A stretch of DNA of 64,000 nucleotides from Paralichthys olivaceus (lineage: Eukaryota > Chordata > Actinopteri > Pleuronectiformes > Paralichthyidae): NCBI RefSeq assembly GCF_024713975.1, contig NC_091110.1:19669501-19733500 (forward strand). Direction: 5' to 3'. The notes beneath the pieces are model-generated. The model ran no database searches and was not told where the DNA came from. It saw only the letters and a list, made by a program, of their open reading frames with translations. This document shows, in pieces, positions 60,801 to 64,000 of the stretch. Every line of letters starts with the position of its first letter. Positions within the stretch are counted from its first letter, which is position 1. Position numbers and translations under genes: made by a program.

Positions 60801-63743
60801 GAAACGCTGCTGCACGTTAAAACTTTTATTTCTTACTTTTATAAACTAATGCAAATAAAACATTGTTTAAAAGCTTATGTTAGAAATAATTCACTATTAC
60901 TATAACAATAAACCTTAATTTAATGACTCTTAGAAAGAATTCACTATTATTATAACAACAAAATACGAAGTAATTTAATATTTGATTTTTTTTTACGGTA
61001 GTAGTAAATATATAATAGTCTAATTATACCAACAACTTATTTTACTCTCAAGGTCAAGTATGAACTTTCAATTAAAATGTCTTTTAATAAAAAAATGATA
61101 GAAATGTAATTGAAATATTCATATTGTTTATGTAAAAAAGTTATTTTTTAAGTTTCCATGTCCTACCAGAACACACTAAGTAAATAAAAAGTCACATCAT
61201 GCTCGTGTTGTTCCATTTTAATTTCCACTAACCTTGTACACTTTCAGACGAGACACTGGACAAAGTGTATTTACAGTGAATCCTTGTGTACATTTACTTT
61301 GCTCATATACATTCACTCCATGTATTTACAGTTTTACTGTCACTGAACCATCTGAATTTAATAACACTTGAGTATTTACGTGCACACTAATGTCCTAATT
61401 TATCATCTGGAGGTTTGAGGTTTTTGCACAGATTAAGAAAAGTCACTGAACTGCAGACGTGTTAATGTTTAAATAAAGTGTTGGATTCATTCATGGACTT
61501 TAAAAGCTGGGGATGAAAACATCATGTGACAGAATCAATGTGCATGTGAACACAGTCAGGTGTAAATAACAGAAGAATTATTATCTGTTGCAAAGTCTGA
61601 TCTGAACAATTGTTTTTTAATGGTTTAGCTGCACAAGAGGAATCAAACCTTCCACCACTTCCACCCACTGTTTTAGTGCCATTGAGCATCACAGGACAAA
61701 AACACAGAAGGAAAACCTTCTGATGAACCAGACTTCACTTCTACATTATTTACAGACCATAATATTCACATTTTTTCATGTACATTTTAAGGTCATAAAG
61801 GAAATAACTCTGTGCCACTTAAACTCTGTTAAACTCTCATAGAATCTCTGTCTGATGCTTCAAGTATAAATTCATTCACAGGATTTTCACTGTTGTCAGA
61901 CAGAAGAACCTCAAACCTGCAACACACGAGAGAGGAGACAAAAAAAACGTTTCCCTAAAATCTAACAGTGAAGGATCATGGGTAACAGAAATGACCGACC
62001 GATCTCATGGTGTAAAGGAAAAAAAACTGCTATAAATACATTTCAGTGCTATTAATATACTTGTATATACTTGACTCACATACTGTGTTTGGTGTTGTGT
62101 TGTGCTTGTCCTCGGAAGTTAGCGCCACACACACACGATATTAAGTCATAACATAATCTTAACTAACAAATGAAAACGAGATCTTCTCCACATTTGTTGA
62201 CATTTAAATGATGAACTGATGATGAACTGATGAGCCGAGAGCACGGTTGTGTTGTATTGTCAACATCTGGAGCACATGCAGGACGTGAAGGGCCTGACGC
62301 TAAATATTACCATTAAATATTCAAGAGTGAGCAACAGTGAACATATTGGTTATTAACACCGTGACGAAGGCACACGAGCCCCTGGAGACGTCATTTTAGT
62401 AATAACACAAATCAAAATGATATAAAATACGTCTCCTCTAAAGATGCAGTCCTGAGTGAACAGGAAAGATGTGTTGAAATGCTGGTTGTTATCGGATCTG
62501 CTTCAAATCACAGAATCTGTTGAGTTTAAAGTTCAAAAATTACACTGAAATTAAAAAATACAAATCTGAGTGTGCTCGGATTTCTCTCGGAAGTTAAAAC
62601 ACCAGGTTTGCAGCTCTGAGGTTTTTCCACCGTCAGCAGCCGGCAGCACCTTCATAAAGTGACAATGATATAAAAATAAGAGTAAAATGAGTAAAATCCA
62701 GGTTATGATTTAAAAACATTTTTCTGAGGTAGAGTGACAAACAATGGGGATAATAAGTGGTGAGATTAGGAGTGAAGCTTATACACTGAGGTCATTTTTC
62801 TAACTGACATTATTTCGTTTCTCGCAAAAAATATCAACAATAAACGTGTGGTCAAAGTGCACGGCCTGAAAAATGTTCCTACTTATTTAAAATCTAAAGA
62901 AATTTAAATAAAACAGGACTCTTGCCCCGTTGATGTACATTTCAATGTAATGGATGATTTAAATAGATATTTTGAAATCCTGGATTTCACTTGGTTGTCT
63001 CGTCTCTCAGATCTTCACATTCAAACCTTGGCATCAATAACTCAAACATTTAAAAAGAATAAAAATCCTTAAACTCAAAAGGGAAGAAAGTTTAACAAAG
63101 TACGTTTTCTCCAGCTGAGAGAGTAGAAACAGTTTCAGCTGCTGTAAATATGTTGCAGACGTGTTTGTTTTATACAATAACCAGTAAAAAATTAAACACG
63201 ACATTAAAATACGACGTTAAAATAAAACAGCTGAAGGTAAAAACACTTTTTCTTGTTTATAACAAAAAAAAAACCAATCAACAGTTTCAAGCTTTAAGAT
63301 GAACGAGAATCCTTCGTACGTACGTCTCTCTCTTCACATGATTGACAGCTGGTTCCTCGTCCTCTCAATCACATGATGGTTTCGTCCTCGGCCGTCGTTT
63401 TTTGTCCCACGTCCGTCTGTCGTTGTCTCCGTCTCCTCCGTTCAGAAAAATAATAATGACATCTTATTTGCAGCTCTTTGCTCCCGCCCCCTCGTTAGAG
63501 AGCCGTCCTCATTGGTCGCTCACGTGATGTTACCGTCTGTGCTCCTGATCGGTGACATTAGCTCCTCCTTCTGGTGGAGAGACGATGCTGTTGGAGCTTC
63601 TCGCTGTCAATCACCTTTTCCTGACTTTGGAGGTACTTAGTTCCACCCTGCGGCAAAAATCTTCATCTTTTTTTTTTTGCAAAATGTCAATCAGTGAAAC
63701 TATAAACGTAAGCCCCGCCCTTTGTGGCTCTTCCACCTGTCCG
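60801..63743 (-). other. Probable long 3' UTR of the MFSD14-like gene and spacer
   Basis: AT-rich and free of supported frames. On the minus strand an ATTAAA variant signal lies near 61213, which would give a 3' UTR of about 2.5 kb after the stop at 63744. The segment between about 60830 and 61200 would then be the short spacer to the MADF promoter. Confidence 0.4.
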
Positions 63744-64000
63744 TCAAACGATACTGTCCTGCAGCAGAGGCTCAAAGTCCTCGTCGCTAGTGGTGGGAGG
63801 CGCCTCCTCGTCGCTGCCTGGGAGCGGCGTGTTGATGTGGACGCCAGCCAGTGAGGACATGGACTCTTTGCTGTCCGGGTGGGGCTTGTCGCTGAGGGAC
63901 AGGTGGGAGGAAGAGGAGGAGCAGGAGGTTTTCTCTGGGATGAAGAGGGCCACGAAGAAGGCGACCACCACGGTGCACGCACCCAACAGGAAGGGCGGGC
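63744..64000 (-). CDS. mfsd14a: MFSD14/HIAT1-like transporter, last exon (partial)
   Basis: The minus frame enters from the right edge and reads PPFLLGACTVVVAFFVALFI PEK, a final membrane helix, then a Ser-rich cytosolic tail ending TSDEDFEPLLQDSIV and TGA at 63744-63746. The last-helix wording and the EPLLQD ending match HIAT1 (MFSD14A) and HIATL1 (MFSD14B) as I remember them. The helix favours MFSD14A; the tail SDED.EPLLQDS favours MFSD14B. The family is orphan major-facilitator solute carriers of internal membranes. The paralogue assignment is therefore provisional. Confidence 0.7.
   Translation of the reverse strand, partial: PPFLLGACTVVVAFFVALFIPEKTSCSSSSSHLSLSDKPHPDSKESMSSLAGVHINTPLPGSDEEAPPTTSDEDFEPLLQDSIV

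Overview
This window is nuclear DNA from a vertebrate, almost certainly a teleost fish. It has split genes with GT..AG introns, vertebrate protein families, many (CA)n/(TG)n microsatellites, and small dispersed elements of types I recall from fish genomes. No bacterial, phage or organelle signal is present. Most open frames are intronic or antisense noise. I rebuilt the genes exon by exon from splice sites, reading phase and remembered family sequences; the recognised models close in frame.

Layout: (1) 1-783, minus: 5' end of ccng2 (cyclin G2), later exons off the left edge. (2) 5058-10402, plus: complete ccni (cyclin I), nine coding exons, 429 aa. The two cyclin genes are divergent. (3) 14280-19028, minus: sowahb, five coding exons, 994 aa. 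(4) 19396-20622: a minisatellite of about 120 ten-base units just upstream of sowahb. (5) 20900-22600, plus: a small candidate gene with CCAAT, GC and TATA boxes and a very short ORF. (6) 23850-54240, minus: complete shroom3, about 2058 aa, plus a candidate alternative first exon at 38265-38425 that omits the PDZ domain. (7) 57056-60679, minus: a 650-aa protein with three tandem MADF domains, each split over the same exon pattern. (8) 63744-64000, minus: last coding exon of an MFSD14/HIAT1-like transporter, with probable 3' UTR down to about 61.2 kb.

The order ccng2-ccni-sowahb-shroom3 matches the human 4q21 neighbourhood as I remember it, except that no septin gene lies between ccni and sowahb. 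ccng2 and ccni encode non-canonical cyclins. Shroom3 binds F-actin and Rho kinase to drive apical constriction. The MADF protein is a predicted DNA-binding factor. These genes form a conserved neighbourhood, not an operon.

The most unusual features are the triple-MADF gene, the small TATA-driven gene, the minisatellite of E-box-like units, the ccni exon lying between complementary TG and CA arrays, a PDZ exon whose acceptor tract is a GT repeat, inverted repeats flanking the polyQ exon of shroom3, and several RFX X-box-like sites.
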